Assembly (NCBI RefSeq): GCF_008632075.1
Contig: NZ_VWVM01000007.1
Location: forward strand, 204,462-268,461
Reading direction: 5' to 3'
From: Candidatus Pantoea gossypiicola
GTDB lineage: Bacteria > Pseudomonadota > Gammaproteobacteria > Enterobacterales > Enterobacteriaceae
Length of the DNA stretch: 64,000 nucleotides
The notes beneath the pieces are model-generated. The model did not search any database. It saw nothing but the letters and a program-made list of their open reading frames with translations, and had not been told where the DNA came from. Made by a program: the position numbers and the translations under genes. Below, one piece after another: positions 63,899 to 64,000 of this stretch (position 1 is its first letter; each line of letters opens with the position of its first letter).

Positions 63899-64000
63899 AA
63901 GGTTAAGCCTCACGGGTCATTAGTACCGGTTAGCTCAACGCATCGCTGCGCTTACACACCCGGCCTATCAACGTCGTCGTCTTCAACGTCCCTTCAGGAC
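63899..64000 (-). rRNA. rrl: 23S ribosomal RNA, 3' end only
   Basis: The minus strand ends GAGGCTTAACCTT at 63899, with GTTGAGCTAACCGGTACTAA just before, the conserved 3' end of enterobacterial 23S rRNA. The remainder lies beyond the window. The 195-bp spacer to 5S has no tRNA. Confidence 0.95.

Overview
The window reads as chromosomal DNA of a plant- or gut-associated enterobacterium of the Erwiniaceae, most likely Pantoea. The right end carries the order 23S (3' end) - 5S - tRNA-Asp - tRNA-Trp - hdfR - maoP - yifB - ilvLGMEDA - ilvY - ilvC, as beside rrnC in Escherichia coli, with an intact (not K-12-like frameshifted) ilvG. Genus is inferred from gene content and base composition; no 16S rRNA is present.

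Region by region. 1-788: start of a GNAT-like gene running off the left edge. 789-20631: a catabolic island bracketed by a perfect 38-bp direct repeat (789-826 and 20594-20631). It holds, on the minus strand, a complete GRM2-type choline-degrading bacterial microcompartment operon (four BMC-H shell proteins, one pentamer, choline trimethylamine-lyase CutC and its radical-SAM activator, aldehyde and alcohol dehydrogenases, PduL-type phosphotransacylase, a putative new lumen protein and two SMR transporters), preceded by a ToxR/MarT-like membrane regulator with a FidL-like partner. On the plus strand it holds a LicR-like regulator and a cellobiose/aryl-beta-glucoside PTS operon with a GH1 enzyme and a periplasmic histidine phosphatase. 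A perfect FNR box lies between the two halves. No integrase or transposase was found.

20632-31700: mostly core-like metabolism: LysR, Xi-class GST, esterase, TIM-barrel isomerase, crcB with a fluoride riboswitch, nucleoside hydrolase, an L-galactonate lgoD/lgoR/lgoT cluster with a recurring ATTAAAAACC operator, and two alpha/beta-hydrolase-like genes. 31700-34340: AT-richer, decayed accessory patch (DUF4225 protein, small membrane protein, DUF2625 and possibly DUF3606 remnants). 34341-50289: mntP with an MntR box, a DUF1158-like protein, two MocR regulators each divergent from its likely target, mqo, phosphoketolase, LysE, GST, PhzF, SDR and a yhjC-yhjD-yhjE block. 50290-50960: an intergenic stretch full of nested hairpins. 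50961-64000: the ilv regulon, yifB, maoP, hdfR, tRNAs and rRNA.

How the genes work together: in the compartment, CutC splits choline to trimethylamine and acetaldehyde; acetaldehyde is disproportionated by CutO (ethanol) and the aldehyde dehydrogenase (acetyl-CoA), and PduL converts acetyl-CoA to acetyl phosphate for ATP. The chemistry is anaerobic, which fits the FNR box placed to drive the ToxR-like regulator. The best candidates for something undescribed are the repeat-bounded island with its FNR/ToxR-like control, the 225-residue protein carrying an encapsulation-like helix, and the hairpin-rich element upstream of ilvC.
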